Shown: one piece after another, positions 41,335-52,666 of the stretch
Layout: each line of letters starts with the position of its first letter
How positions within the stretch are numbered: position 1 is the stretch's first letter
Source of the DNA: Doryteuthis pealeii
Taxonomy: Eukaryota > Mollusca > Cephalopoda > Myopsida > Loliginidae
Direction: 5' to 3'
Length of the DNA stretch: 64,000 bases
Assembly (NCBI GenBank): GCA_023376005.1
Contig: CM042147.1
Coordinates: 115,500,494 to 115,564,493 of the forward strand
The notes under the pieces: model-generated
The model's input: only the letters and a program-made list of their open reading frames with translations
The model's database searches: none
What the model was told of the DNA's origin: nothing
Translations under genes and position numbers: made by a program

Positions 41335-42365
41335 TGTTAAAATCGGCTTGAATACTAAGAAGAGTCCTGGAGACATGAGGAGACTTGCTGTCACTCAGCC
41401 TCTAGCAAACTACTGACTAGAGTGTGTGTGAAAAACTCTAATGGAGCGAAATAATGCCAACAATTACTTAAATTTTTGTCATGTTTTCAGCGGCTCAAAA
41501 TGGCTTTGTCATACTTTATTCATTAGATGTGGGTGTTTTTGTCTGAACGTGCTTGATCCCAGACCCAACAGAGATGGGTACTTCAACTATTAACTACTGA
41601 ACTCAGAGGATCCCATACTTTCTAGAGATTGACTTTTCCATTAGGAATTCCAAAGTTGTATAAATATATCTGATTCATTGTCCGATTTATCAAAGAATGA
41701 ATTTTATAATGCATCAGTTATTTTATTTCAAAACTTTCTGATTTTTTTCAGGTCACTTAACTTTGATCCTCCTTATTTTTTGGGCCCAAAATATCAGTGG
41801 GGTTATATAAAAGTGAAACGGATAAAAAGACAAATGATCGAAGGTGTAAATAGAAGAAAAAAAAGAAAAATTATAGCATTGTCAAAATCAGATAGAATAC
41901 TCAGAAGAGTCCTGTAGACCTGGAGAGATTTGCTGTCACTCAGCCTCCAGTAAGCTATTGACTAAGATGGGTATGAAAAACTCTGATGGAGCGAAATAAC
42001 GTCAACAATTACTTAAATTTTTGTCGTGTTTTCAGTGGCTCAAGATGGCTTTGTCATAGTTTATTCATTAGGTGTGGGTGTTTTTGTCTGAACCTGTTTG
42101 ATCCCAGACCCAGCAGAGATGGGTACTTCAACTATTAACTACTGACTGCGGAGGATCCCGTACTTAAATTTTTGTTGTGTTTTCACTGGATCAAAATGGC
42201 TTTGTCATACTTTATAGATTATATGTGGATGTTTTTGTCTGAACCAGCTTGATTTCAGACCCAACAAAGATGGGTACTTCAACTATTAACCATACTTTCT
42301 AGAGATTGACTTATCCATTAGGAAATCACAAGTTGTATAAATATATCTGATTCACTGACCCTAAA
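41335..42365 (+). repeat. Tandemly duplicated block containing LINE-B 3' ends
   Basis: LINE-B 3' sequence (AGAAGAGTCCTGGAGAC, CTTGCTGTCACTCAGCCTC) at 41360-41455 and again at 41900-42000, each followed by ACAATTACTTAAATTTTTGT and GATCCCAGACCCA.CAGAGATGG. A third partial unit starts at 42163. Adjacent coding before the first copy is LINE-B (NRLEY.EESW frame). No functional ORF. Confidence 0.7.
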
Positions 42366-42904
42366 TCACCTGAGAAGCAGTTTTTTTTTTTGTTGAACTC
42401 ATTACCTGCTCACAAAGGGATCTCGGGAAGTCTCCAATGTTAACAGGTGAACTCTGCTTTCCTTTACACCCTGAAACCCCTAATTTCAAGTTAGGGTCAG
42501 TAAGGACTCTGCTTTGTGTCCTCCATTAAATATGAAACTTCAGATGGCCCTCTAGACCTTTATCACCTCACCTATCTATGTACACTAGGGATGAGCCAAC
42601 ACTCAATCTAATTATATGTATGTATACTCAGTGTCCCCTTTCTCAAAATACTCCTGTGTATATTCTTTAAATAACTCTTGTTTTGCCAGTCATCTGCATG
42701 GACCCTGGGAGGTGAGGGGACAGTTGCGGTTGGGGAAATATAGCAATGCAGTGGGGGTGGGTGGGTTAAAATTAGGGTATAAATAGAAACAGGGAGAACT
42801 GATTATCCTTGTTGTAGACTTGAAAAATAAAAATGGATAAATGTAATAGTTAAAGCATTGCTGACCAAAAAATTGTATTTGAATGACATTAGGAGTGTTT
42901 AAAA
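42366..42904. other. Unassigned sequence
   Basis: G-rich patch at 42705-42775; no gene recognised. Confidence 0.4.
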
Positions 42905-43535
42905 AAGTAAAGTTGCCGAATGTCAGTATTAGCTGGACAGTGAGAGTCTATCCCCTTGTCACTAATGCTAGATCAGGGAGATTGTTGTTGCACCATGACT
43001 ACCGCCAGCTTCCCACTATATGGCTCAAATCAGATTACCCAATCTGTGCTACTCATATACTGAGTTGATGGGGACCGTATCAAACCTGAAACTTATGATT
43101 CTAATCCTACTGTCAGTATCAGTTGGATAGCGAGAGTCTATCCTTGTCACTAATGCTAGACCAGGGAGATTGTTTTAGCTGTGGTGGAGCACCATAACTA
43201 CCATCAGCTTCCCACTATATGGCTCAGATCAGATTACCCAATCTGTGCTACTCATACACTGAGTTGATGGTGACCAGTATCAAACCTGAAACCTTACGAT
43301 TCCTAATCCTACTGTCAGTATCAGTTGGATAACGAGAGTCTATGCCCTTGTCACTAATGCTAGACCAGGGAGATTGTTTTTTTGCTGTGGTGGAACACCA
43401 TAACTACCATCAGCTTCCCACTATACGGTTCAGATCAGATTACCCAATTTGTGCTACTCATACACTGAGTTGATGGGACCCGTATCAAACCTGAAACCTT
43501 ACGATTCCTAGACAGGCGCTCTACAGACTAACTAA
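42905..43535 (-). mobile_element. Three tandem SINE-C copies, ~208 bp period
   Basis: Head-to-tail units starting with TGTCAGTAT(T/C)AG at 42920, 43111 and 43313, each with TCACTAATGCTAGA.CAGGGA, CAGCTTCCCACTATA and GAGTTGATGG..ACC. Only the last unit carries the full tRNA-like head end (CTAGACAGGCGCTCTACAGACT). Sequence agreement between units is high, so the array is a local tandem duplication and not three insertions. Confidence 0.82.
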
Positions 43536-43655
43536 TTTCATTCAAAAGTATCACTTTGGATTGTATAAGGCCTTTTATATTTTTGTATTTTATAGGGTCA
43601 TATCAGCATGCATTGTTGAAAAAGTTTATAAAATTTAACATAGTTTTGTTTTTAG

Positions 43656-43766
43656 CTGATCTACTTTCCGCATGTCTTGGATTTCTTCAATATCTGCTCA
43701 CAACATGCATACAAGAATGACAAAAGAACTGGTGTTATTGACAACAAAGACAAAGACAGTTGTTAG
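43656..43766 (+). CDS. Candidate terminal coding exon (unidentified)
   Basis: Acceptor-like TTTTGTTTTTAG ends at 43655. Frame 1 then reads 36 codons (LIYFPHVLDFFNICSQHAYK, then NDKRTGVIDNKDKDSC) to TAG at 43764-43766; a donor-like ACA|GTATGT follows at 43790. It lies outside all recognised repeats and has ordinary amino-acid composition. No protein family is recognised; could be a chance frame. Confidence 0.28.
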   Translation: MIYFPHVLDFFNICSQHAYKNDKRTGVIDNKDKDSC

Positions 43767-43799
43767 AAGACTAAACAGAATAATGAAAACAGTATGTGT

Positions 43800-44215
43800 A
43801 TTTATTATTATTTTGATGTAAAATATAGAATTGTATTCTATAAAAAAAACCTCAGATTGAAAAATATTGAAAATATTGAAAATATGTAATGTTTTGAAAT
43901 GAGTAAGCTAATGTACACGTCTACCTGATTTTGTTGTGATGTTTGAGGGGATGTGTGTTGGTGTGATAGTTTTGTGTTTGATTTTGTATTTGAATATAGT
44001 TGTGAGTGTTCTGAGTGTGACAATGCTTCAAAAGTGTTTTGCTTTTCTGTTCTATCGAATGTGGCATCTTTTTCACGTTTTTCGGTGATGAGGTTGAAAT
44101 AAGGGTTTCTATGTATTGCATTGTGGAAAATTTGTCACAATGTTGTCTGAACCTTTGATGATGCGTATATCCGTCGTTTAATTGGGTTATATTATCCCAT
44201 TGTCAGATATAACTG
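43800..44215. other. Unassigned sequence
   Basis: Nothing recognised. Confidence 0.4.
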
Positions 44216-44339
44216 AGTTCTATAGTTGTATCAGTGCTACTATACAGCTGCACCACTTGGACCCTGATGAAGTGCAAGATGGGAGTTGCACAAGAATGCT
44301 GCATATGGACTTGAACAAATTGTGAAAATAACACCCCAC

Positions 44340-44372
<33 letters not shown>
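44340..44372. repeat. (AAT)n microsatellite
   Basis: 11 units at the LINE-A/LINE-B junction. Confidence 0.95.
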
Positions 44373-44373
<1 letters not shown>

Positions 44374-44660
44374 GTGACGATGAGGTTGGCACTTTCATGT
44401 TCCACAACTTTTTCAGTTCTCTGGCAAGGTCCAGATATTTGTCTATTTTTTCATTTTCCTTTAGCTTCACCCTGTGATCTGCTGGCACTGCAAAATCCAC
44501 CAGTTGACAACTTCTTTCTTTTTTGTTTATCAACACTAGGTCTGGTCTTCTTGCTGGGATAAGGTGATCCGTTTTTATTTCAAAGTCTCAGAGAATTTTA
44601 TGCGTTTCTTTCTCAACAACAGATTCTGGTTTATGCATATACCATTTTTTTGTATGGTCA
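44373..44660 (-). pseudogene. LINE-B REL-endonuclease fragment
   Basis: Minus strand reads RPDLVLINKKERSCQLVDFA, PADHRVKLKENEKIDKYLDL, ARELKKLWNMKV, then breaks off at the (AAT)n array. Same domain as 22545-22958, here with an intact frame across KENEKIDKY. Confidence 0.78.
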
Positions 44661-44865
44661 AAATTTAATTTTTTCACATAATTCCCAGTGGATCACCTTC
44701 CCAACCCAGTCATGTCTAGTTTTGTATTCTCGTTGTGCTAGTTTGCTACATTCGCAGCTTTACGGACACTTGCTCCCTATCACATAAACCATTCGAGTAA
44801 GACAAACAAGACATGCTGGATACTGCTGGAGAAGCAAGGACCAACTCATAATTGACATTCTTCTG

Positions 44866-45034
44866 TTTGGTTTGTTTAGTTTTTTTGTTTTACGGCATAT
44901 CAACCTCGGTGGGTCATTTAATGCCGACAAAGTGGTGAAATAAATTCATTCTTAATGCATAATACAATTTTGTTTATAAACTCATGTTTTTCTATTTAAC
45001 CCATAGATGGGACCCTAACAGGTACTACCACTCC
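44866..45034 (-). mobile_element. 5'-truncated family A retroposon with 11 bp target duplication
   Basis: Minus strand runs from GTGGTAGTACCTGTTAGGGT to GGTTGATATGCCGTAAAAC and an A-rich end (AAAAAACTAAACAAACCAAA). ACATTCTTCTG flanks it at 44855-44865 and 45035-45045. Truncated 5' end, A-rich 3' end and duplication are the signature of target-primed reverse transcription. Confidence 0.88.
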
Positions 45035-45228
45035 ACATTCTTCTGTGGAAACCTGCATATGGACACACCAGTGTAAACCGTCCAGCAAGAACCTACATCA
45101 ATCATCTCTGTGCAGATTCTGGATATGGCGCAGAAGATCTCCCGGGGGTGATGACCCAATGACCCATAGGGATGGTTGGCGAGAGATTGTCATGGATATC
45201 TCTGCTGCTAGTGCAACCTGATGATGAA

Positions 45229-45714
45229 TGATGATGATGTGTCAAAATTGAAAAGAGGGGTGCAGATATAGAAATGAGACTGTGAGAAAATGAGAGGATA
45301 GTATATACTATATATAGAGGATGTATATACTATATATTTTTGGGATCTAATGCGAAGCATGAGTGATGTGTGAAATGAATGAAAAGCTCAGTTTCTTGTT
45401 TATTTCATAGACGCTTGACAGATCATAGGGCTCCTAGTCCTGCATTTTGAGGGTCCGCCCATATCTTACTAAGTAAGTTCGTGTAGCGGTTGCCCCTTCG
45501 TGACCTGTAGTTGTTTGACCCTATTACAGCAAAGTCCATGGATTTTTATGCAAGTGCTTCTTGGGGCATTCGTAATGCATAACCAAATGTAGATGCGCCA
45601 CCGTTGTTGAGATGATGCTGCACGGGTATTCTTGTCACAGTATCTTTGTAGAAGAAGGGTATTGAAGAGGGTGACCTCTATATGTTGTTGTCAGTTTGCA
45701 TTCCGAGACGACTA

Positions 45715-45718
<4 letters not shown>
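45229..45718. other. Unassigned sequence
   Basis: 45340-45410 resembles 14990-15060. tRNA-like phrase GTGTAGCGGTTGCC at 45481 without a clear B-box. No ORF called. Confidence 0.4.

Positions 45719-45753
<35 letters not shown>
45719..45753. repeat. (TA)n microsatellite
   Basis: About 17 TA units. Confidence 0.95.
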
Positions 45754-45757
<4 letters not shown>

Positions 45758-46375
45758 CCAAACTTGTTGGTAAATCCTCGCGGTGAGAAAAAAAACAGGA
45801 AATAGTTTGATTGTAAAAATATACTACCAAACATCACCCGGGGAGAAAAAATTTTTAGGAAAAAAAGAAAAGACCAAGACATTGGATAGCTGATAACATA
45901 TGCAGAAGAAAAACATATAAACAAGACCTTGACCTAAGAAGAGGGGAGGGGAATTCTTTTGACAAGTGATGTGTTGAAGATTGCATGTGTTAGATGCACT
46001 CCTACCCACGTACATTCAATCATCGAGATGTTCAATCACCAACTGAAAAGGTTATTGGATATTTATAAGGCAAAGACTACGAACATCACCATTTAACAAA
46101 AGATGACATCACTCCAGTTACTACTTCCGTTGAGTAGCAAAAAAACGTCTTTTTTTTTGTTTGTAGGTTTATTTTTAAACCCTCCTGAGATTAGACATTG
46201 TAACCACAGTAAACATCATCCTAATTGATATATAAGAATTACTTTTATCTTAGCTGATTCACTTATATAAAATTCAATTTTATTTTAGCAGAGAACAGTT
46301 AATAAAAAAAAGGAGGCTTTGACTTCACATATAGAACAAAGGACAACTTTTTAATCATTTTAGTCATTAGTAATA
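45754..46375. other. Unassigned sequence
   Basis: Nothing recognised. Confidence 0.4.
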
Positions 46376-46415
46376 CTAGTAAAAAGTATTTTAGTCTCAT
46401 TCGATCAAATATCAT

Positions 46416-46449
<34 letters not shown>

Positions 46450-46569
46450 AGATAGATAGATAGATAGATATAGAAAATAAGAAGATTGATAGAAAGAAAA
46501 AAGAAGAAACCTTTTAATCATTAGTAATACCAGTAAAAAGTATTTTAGTCTCATATAATCAAATACCAT

Positions 46570-46605
<36 letters not shown>

Positions 46606-46720
46606 TAGAAATAAGAAATATTGATAGAAAGAAAAAAGAAAGAACCTTTTAATTATTTTAGTCATTAGTAATACAGTAAATAGTATTTTAGTCTCATACA
46701 ATCAAATATCATATTAGATT
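46376..46720. repeat. Tandem ~140 bp units with (GATA)n cores
   Basis: AGTATTTTAGTCTCAT...ATCAAATA.CAT followed by GATA runs, repeated three times (46386, 46538, 46683). Confidence 0.85.
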
Positions 46721-46790
46721 AGAAGCAGATTAAATTAGAAAGATAGATATATTGATAGAAAGAAAAAAGAAAAAATATAGAAGAAAGAAG

Positions 46791-46824
<34 letters not shown>

Positions 46825-47736
46825 AATAGAAAGAAAGAAAAAAAGAAAGATAAATAGAAAGGAAGATAGATAGATAAATAGAAGATAAATAGAAAGATAA
46901 AGAAATAAAGAAAGAAAGAAAGATAAAGATAATAAAAGAAAGATAGAAAAATAGAAAGAAAGAAAGAAGATAAATAAATAAAGAAAGATAAATAAAAAGA
47001 CAGAAAGATAGACAGATAAATAAAGAAAGAAAGAAAGATAAATAGAAAGATAGACAGATAAATAGAAAGAAAGAAAGAAAGAAAGATAATAGAAAGAAAG
47101 ATAGATAGATAAATAAAAAGAAAGATGACAGATAAATAGAAAAAAGAAAGAAAGATAAATAGAATGAAAGAAAGAAAGATAAATAGAAAGATAGACAATA
47201 AATAGAAAGAAAATAAAGATAATAGAATGAAAGAAAGAAAGATAAATAGAAAGATAGACAGATAAATAGAAAGAAAGAAAAAGAAAATAGAAAGAAGATA
47301 GATAGAAAGATAAATAAATGAAAGAAAAGAAGAATAAATAGAAATGAAGAAAGAAAGATAATAGAAAGATAGAAGATAAATAGAAAGAAAGAAAGAAAGA
47401 AAATAATAGAAAAGAAAGATAGAAAGATAAAAAGAAATAGAAGATAAAAGAAGAAAGAAGAAGATAAATAGAATGAAAGAAAGAAGATAAATAGAAAGAT
47501 AGACGATAAATAGAAAGAAAGAAAGAAAGATAAATAGAAAGAAAGATAGATAGATAAATAAAAAGAAAGATAGACAGATAAATAGAAAGAAAGAAATAAA
47601 GATAAATAGAATGAAAGAAAGAAAGATAAATAGAAAGATAGAAGATAAATAGAAGAAAGAAGAAAAAGATAATAGAAAGAAGATAGATAGATAAATAAAA
47701 AGAAAGATAGACAGATAAATAGAAAGAAAGAAAAAT

Positions 47737-47783
<47 letters not shown>

Positions 47784-47856
47784 AAGAAAGAAAGAAAGAA
47801 AGAAAAAAAAATAGAAAGAAAGATAGTTAAAGAGAAAGAAAGAAAGAAAGAATGGT
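46721..47856. repeat. ~1.1 kb (GAAA)n/(GATA)n purine-rich array
   Basis: Mixed GAAA, GATA and AATAGAAA units with a higher-order phrase (GATAGACAGATAAATAGAAA) recurring many times. The 98- and 159-codon minus-strand ORFs are repeat artefacts. Confidence 0.95.
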
Positions 47857-48429
47857 AGAGAAGCCAGATACTAGTGTTAATTCATTATACAGGTCAGCAC
47901 TTCTTCAGCGTGTATAAATTTATTGTATAAAATATCATACAAGTGTGGTACAAGGTTATAATTTGGAGAGGTAGGGTGCTATTCTTCAACTATCTCAATG
48001 TTAATTTAACTGCTATCATTTCTTTCACCATAGCATCTCATTCATTGTAGAAACTTTCAAACTGCAGTCACCAAAACAAGTCAGTCATTCCTCTAAACTC
48101 TAAACTAATCCATATATCTCATGTTGTGTTGTGTGTGGGGGGGGGTCATGATGAAATTATATTAACAAAAATAAATCCACTGTAGTGTATGAAATGAAAA
48201 TGAAAATTACTCGCAAAAAATGAACTCTCTAAGCATAAGTATATAAGTTTTAATGTAATAAAATATATTGAATTAGAAAGACTAAAAAACTAAATAAGAA
48301 CTCATATAAAAAGATTACACTTATTTTTATTTTTATTCATTTTATGTTAATTGATTTCTATATAGCATTATGCATAGGATTAATATGTTTGAGAATAAAA
48401 CAATAATATTTGAAATCAATAACAACAGG
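47857..48429. other. Unassigned AT-rich sequence
   Basis: G-run at 48137-48147; nothing recognised. Confidence 0.4.
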
Positions 48430-49045
48430 TATGAGCTTCAAAAGGTAGGGAGACATCTCCACACTTGACGGCAAGCCTCTTAAGTCAGTGGAAAAATTCA
48501 CATATCTAGGTAGTAATATCTCATCCACAGAAAGCGATGTTAACACTCGAATAGGAAAGGCATGGTTGGCCAGCAACAAATAATCAGTCATATGGAAATC
48601 CGATCTCCTGACAAGCTAAAGAGACGATTCTTCCAGGCTGTAGTTGTGTCGGTACTGCTGTATGGCTGTACCACCTGGATCCTACGAAGCGCCTGAGAAT
48701 AAGATAGATGGGAGCTGCACAAGAATGCTGTGGGCGGTCCTGAATAAGTCGTGGAAGCAGCACCCCACGAAAGAGCAACTGTATGGCCACCTGCCCCCCC
48801 CCCATCTCACAAGCCATACGAGTAAGACGGGCTAGACATGCAGGACACTGCTGGAGAAGCAAGGACGAGATCATAAGAGACGTACTACTGTGGAAGCCAG
48901 CACATGGGCACGCTAATGTGGGCCGCCTAGTCAGGACCTACATTGACCCACTATGTAGGCTGCTGCGCAGAGGAGCTCCCAGAGTCGATGAATGATAGGG
49001 AAGGTTGGCGAGAGATCGTCATGGATATCTGTGTCACGGTCCCCT
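48430..49045 (+). pseudogene. LINE-A 3' region, longest copy
   Basis: C-terminal reverse-transcriptase portion with frameshifts: ISTLDGKPLKSVEKFTYLGS, NISSTESDVNTRIGKAW, LKRRFFQAVVVSVLLYGCTT, WELHKNAVGG (shifted frame), GHLPPPHLTS, VRRARHAGHCWRSKDEIIRD, VLLWKPAHGHANVGRL, RTYIDPLCRLL and LPESMNDREGWREIVMDI. This order (TYLGS, YGC.TW, HAGHCWRS, AMNDREGWRE) is a widespread invertebrate LINE C-terminus. Not functional. Confidence 0.85.
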
Positions 49046-49434
49046 CCTATATTATTTTATTTATCACTGTATCAAGATGTTACTTCTTCCTTATGTCCTT
49101 TCAGTGGCTCTCTGATAGATTGCTGGTATCCATCTCCTCTGAGCTCATGAATGATAACTGAAAACCACAAATTACAATCAGTGGATTACACTCAGTCTGT
49201 ATATTTCGTTAAATCCATTGTTTTCTTAGAGATTCAAAAAGTACATTCCTTTTCTTTGATTCTCAGATTCCAAATAAAAACCTCCAAATAAATAGTCAGA
49301 TTTTGGTTACTTTGTCAGATTTCAAAATATATTAAAGCCAATAAATTAAAAGCAGATCAGTATGAAGAACATTGCTCATAATTTTTAATAATGAAGTCAT
49401 ACTGACAACTTGAATTCCTTTGATTCTCTTACCA
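49046..49434. other. Unassigned sequence
   Basis: Nothing recognised. Confidence 0.4.
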
Positions 49435-49620
49435 TTTGTCTCTATCAGTCATCGTTCCTGGCAGGTTGGAAACTCAGCATCATTGTCTGCACCTAGCTGT
49501 TGTATATAAGCTTTTGCTGCTTGGTCAATACTGGTGTGTCCATGTGTAGGAGTTCAGAGAAGAATGTCATTTATGAGTTCATCCTTACTTCTCCTGTAGT
49601 GCCCAGCATATTTCTTCTTT
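49435..49620 (-). pseudogene. LINE-A 3' fragment
   Basis: Reverse-strand LINE-A: TCTCTATCAGTCATCGTTCC through GTGTCCATGTGTAGGAGTTC to CTTCTCCTGTAGTGCCCAGC. Confidence 0.72.
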
Positions 49621-49649
49621 TTTTTTAATCAAGTAAGAACTTGATCATT

Positions 49650-50025
49650 AATCATCATCATCATGTCGCGCTGTTGGCACGGATATCCATGACAATCTCT
49701 CTCCATTCGTCCCTATCGCTCATCATTCTCGGAAGGTCCTCTGTACAGCATCCTGTATCTATGCAGAGCTGATCAATGTATGTCTTTGCTGGTCGGCCCA
49801 CACAGGGCATGTGCTGGCTTCCACAGGAGGACGTCGCTTATGAGTTCGTCCTTGCTTCTCCAGCAGTGTCCCGCGTGTCTTGTCCGTCTTACTTGGATGG
49901 TTTGGGTGATATGTGGCAGGTGGCCATACAGCTGCTTTCTCGTGGGGTGCTGTTTCCACGTCTTGTTCAGGATCACCCGCAGCATTCTTGTGCAGCTCCC
50001 ATTTTATCCCTAGTTTATTCTCTAG
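49650..50025 (-). pseudogene. LINE-A 3' fragment with ATC-repeat 3' end
   Basis: Starts at its 3' end with ATCATCATCATGTCGCGCTG, then reads in reverse KRGMNDRDEWREIVMDIRAN-like, DVLLWKPAHALCGPTSKDIH, RRTRHAGHCWRSKDELISD, YGHLPHITQTIQ, MLRVILNKTWKQHPTRKQL. Three small shifts. Confidence 0.82.
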
Positions 50026-50074
50026 TCGCTAAAACTCAGTAGTTTTTGTATGAATTAAGTGTAAACACAATGAA

Positions 50075-50312
50075 AATCTTTTATTCATTTTCTTTCTTTC
50101 ATTCTTTCTTTCTTCACATCAATAATTTCTTTCATTCTATCTTCCTGTCATTTCTTTCTTTCTTTCTTTTTCTTTCCAAATGTCTTTTTCTTTCTTTCTA
50201 TGCTTTCTTTCTTTTTCTATATTTTGTTTGTTTGTTTTATTTTTTTTTTCTTTCCAAATACCTTACTTTTTCTTTCTTTCAATATTTTTTTTCATTCTAT
50301 CTTCACATCATT
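50075..50312. repeat. (TTTC)n array
   Basis: TTTC/TTTCATTC units. Confidence 0.92.
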
Positions 50313-50660
50313 TCTTAGTGATATATTAGGAAAACTGATTTACCAAGTTTGGTATATCAACGAACCAGACGAGATATGATTGAAGTCTATAAATATACCC
50401 ATGGATTTTATTCAACAAACTTTAATCTATTGAATGTTGCTCAAAAAATCAATACCAGGGGTCATAAATTAAAACTCTTAAAAATGTTTGCAAAACAAAT
50501 GCAAAGCAAAATTATTTTAGTAACAGAGTGGTGAATACTAGGAATGAACTACCATCATCAGTAGTGAATGTCCCATATCTGAACTCATTTAAGGCAAGGT
50601 TGGATAATCTGTGGAGAGAATATAAATATTCTGTGGGAATAAGATGAATGTTTGGAATAT
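50313..50660 (+). pseudogene. CR1/L2-like LINE ORF2 C-terminus
   Basis: Frame LVYQRTRRDMIEVYKYTHGF, YSTNFNLLN, then after a frameshift near 50522 RVVNTRNELPSSVVNVPYLN, SFKARLDNLWRE. The order RRR-DMIEVYK ... V(V)N.WN.LP..VV..PSLN.FK.RLD is typical of the end of CR1-group LINE reverse transcriptases. Truncated 5'. Confidence 0.72.
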
Positions 50661-50705
50661 AAGGAACAGCTGACAGGTCTCAGACCTAATATACTAGCTG
50701 AAAAA

Positions 50706-50706
50706 A

Positions 50707-50748
<42 letters not shown>
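50706..50748. repeat. (ATT)n microsatellite
   Basis: About 14 ATT units, between the CR1-like and LINE-B fragments. Confidence 0.96.
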
Positions 50749-50749
<1 letters not shown>

Positions 50750-51002
50750 TTCACTCCTTTTGAGTTTTTCACATCAGTGTTAGCTGATGGTATTTCACTG
50801 GAGTCTGAGTGATAACAAGTCTCCTCTGGTCTCCATGATTCTTCTGAGTATTCTAGCCGATTGCAGCAATGCAGTAGTCTGAATGGTCTCACTTCTTCCT
50901 TTCATTTCCAGATCCTCCAGTCTTTTTTCCAAGTTTTTGGGACCATTCCAAGTGCACCAACTACAATTGGCATCACTTTCAGCCTCATATTCCACAGATG
51001 TG
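50749..51002 (-). pseudogene. LINE-B C-terminal fragment
   Basis: Minus strand: LWNMRLKVMPIVVGALGMVP-like, KNLEKRLEDLEMKGRSETIQ, TTALLQSARILRRIMETRGD, LLSLRLQ, then the 3' UTR (TCAGCTAACACTGATGTGAA) reaching the (ATT)n, as at 22958. The (AAT)n is therefore probably part of the LINE-B 3' end. Confidence 0.75.
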
Positions 51003-51104
51003 GATAACAGAATCCTGATCTAAAGTACAAAATCAAAGATTGTGAATTTACGAGATTATCGTAGCAGCTTCATTTTTTTTCTTGTATACTCTACTGTTAC
51101 AATA

Positions 51105-51200
51105 TCTAAGCTGTGCTACTCATGTGTTGAGTTTGCAAGGTTTGGTATCAAACCTGGAGCCTTCTGGTTCCTAAGCAGATGCTCTACTCACTAAAATATA
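51105..51200 (-). mobile_element. SINE-C head fragment
   Basis: GTGCTACTCATGTGTTGAGT, GGTATCAAACCTGGAGCCTT and GATGCTCTACTCACT. Confidence 0.7.
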
Positions 51201-51553
51201 TAATTGTTTATAAATTACTATAAATAAGACAACAAAATATTTGTTGAACCCATTCTTGCTAGTTCTCAGCCTTTGGTATCAAGAGAGAGAGAAACTCACA
51301 TTACCCTATGACGAGGTTTAAATAATGCATAAGGAACATTGGTGTAGGGTGAGAAATTGAGAGAAGGCACATACATCTTATTATAATGGAGATTGTGTGT
51401 TTTTCTGTCTGTAACTGAAACTATATTACAATTCAAATCATAATTCCCTTAGTTATTTTTGTCACATTCTCCATGATTCTTATTTTTATTCAAACTTCAA
51501 TTATTTATAAAATTGTTTGACGTTATTAATACTGTTGACTATATCTACATACT

Positions 51554-52221
51554 CATCATCATCATCATGTCACACTAGTGTAAGAAGAGTAACACAAATC
51601 AACCGTCTTATACGACGTACGAAGTCCAGAATGCAAATGGCGGCTCCCACCAGTCATTAAGTAGAGACTTACCGACGGCCTGCCACTAATATTTGCATAA
51701 CACCACGTCAGTCACTCTAAGTTAACTATCAATAAAGAGAGGTTACTCTAACCTACCCACACAGCCAGCAGCACGGATATCCATGACAATCTCTCACCAA
51801 CCATCCCTATCATTCATTGCTCCTGGGAGGTCCTTTGCGCAGCATCCAGTATCCCCGCAGAGTAGGTCTCTATGTACATCTTTGCAGGATGGCCTACTCT
51901 GGCATGCCCATGTGATAGCTTCCACAGAAGAATGTCACTAATGAGTTCATCCTTGCTTCTCCAGCAGTGCCCAGTGTGTCTTGTTCACCTCACATGGAAG
52001 GTTTTGTGTGATATGGGGCAGGTGGGCATACAGCTGTTTTCTCGTGGGGTGTTGCTTCCTTGTCTTGTTTAAGATTGTGCACTGCATTCTTGTGCAGCTC
52101 CCATCTAGCTTATTCTCTTGGCACTTTGTTAGGGTGCAAGTAGTGCAACCATACAGTAGCACTGACACAACTACAGCTTGGAAGAATTTTTGCTTTAATC
52201 TGTCAGTGAGATTGAATTTCC
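51554..52221 (-). pseudogene. LINE-A 3' fragment inserted in the Helitron
   Basis: 3' end is ATCATCATCATCATGTCACA (51554-51573). Coding in reverse: FAVVVSVLLYGCTTC-like, KLDGSCTRMQCTILNKTRKQ, HPTRKQLYAHLPHITQ, THWALLEKQG. Broken frames. Confidence 0.78.
51579..51759. mobile_element. 181 bp insert in LINE-A tail, LTR- or MITE-like
   Basis: Begins TGTAAGAAGAGTAAC and ends GGTTACTCTAACCTACCCA, whose complement is similar to the start (imperfect terminal inverted repeat). Contains CAATAAAGAG. Separates the two halves of the LINE-A 3' tail. Confidence 0.5.
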
Positions 52222-52666
52222 ATATTAATAACATGCAATTGGATTTATATATACAACAATATATTACAGTGGGAATGGTAAGATTAATTTGCATATTGAC
52301 ATTAGAAATTCGATTTTAATAAATATGTGCTTAGTATTATTGATTTCTAATTCTTTGGTTTTATGAATATGAGCAAAAATTTCAGTGATAAATCTTAAAA
52401 GAGATCCATTAACAAGAAGAAATAACTATAATTTTCTTCTTTTCTTCTTATTTTAACTAAATAGTTAAATTCAGAAAATTTAGCAATGAAAGATGGGAGT
52501 GATGGAAGAGTAAGTTTCAGGTGTTGTATTTTTCGATTATACCCATGTCTGTTTCAAATCTTTTTATCTGCATTCTTATTTAGTTTCATTAGCCTTTCTA
52601 ATTTGATATAATATTTTATTACATCAGAACTTAGATACTTGCACACAGAGGAGCATATATTTTCTA

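Larger units (their letters stand above)
44216..45228 (+). pseudogene. LINE-A 3' fragment, twice interrupted
   Basis: LINE-A coding at 44223-44335 (CATTWTL-like, DGSCTRMLHMDLNKL), 44750-44865 (YGHLLPIT, TIRVRQTRHAGYCWRSKDQL) and 45046-45228 (WTPTHGHTSVNRPART-like, YINHLCADSG, AEDLPG). The first gap holds (AAT)n plus a reversed LINE-B fragment, the second a family A tail with an 11 bp target duplication. Confidence 0.8.

Noticed and set aside
44240..44536. 98-codon ORF as a gene
   Set aside because: It is a LINE-B endonuclease fragment running into an (AAT)n leucine run.
46719..47198. 159-codon minus-strand ORF
   Set aside because: Translation of the GATA/GAAA array (repeated FLSIYLS pattern).
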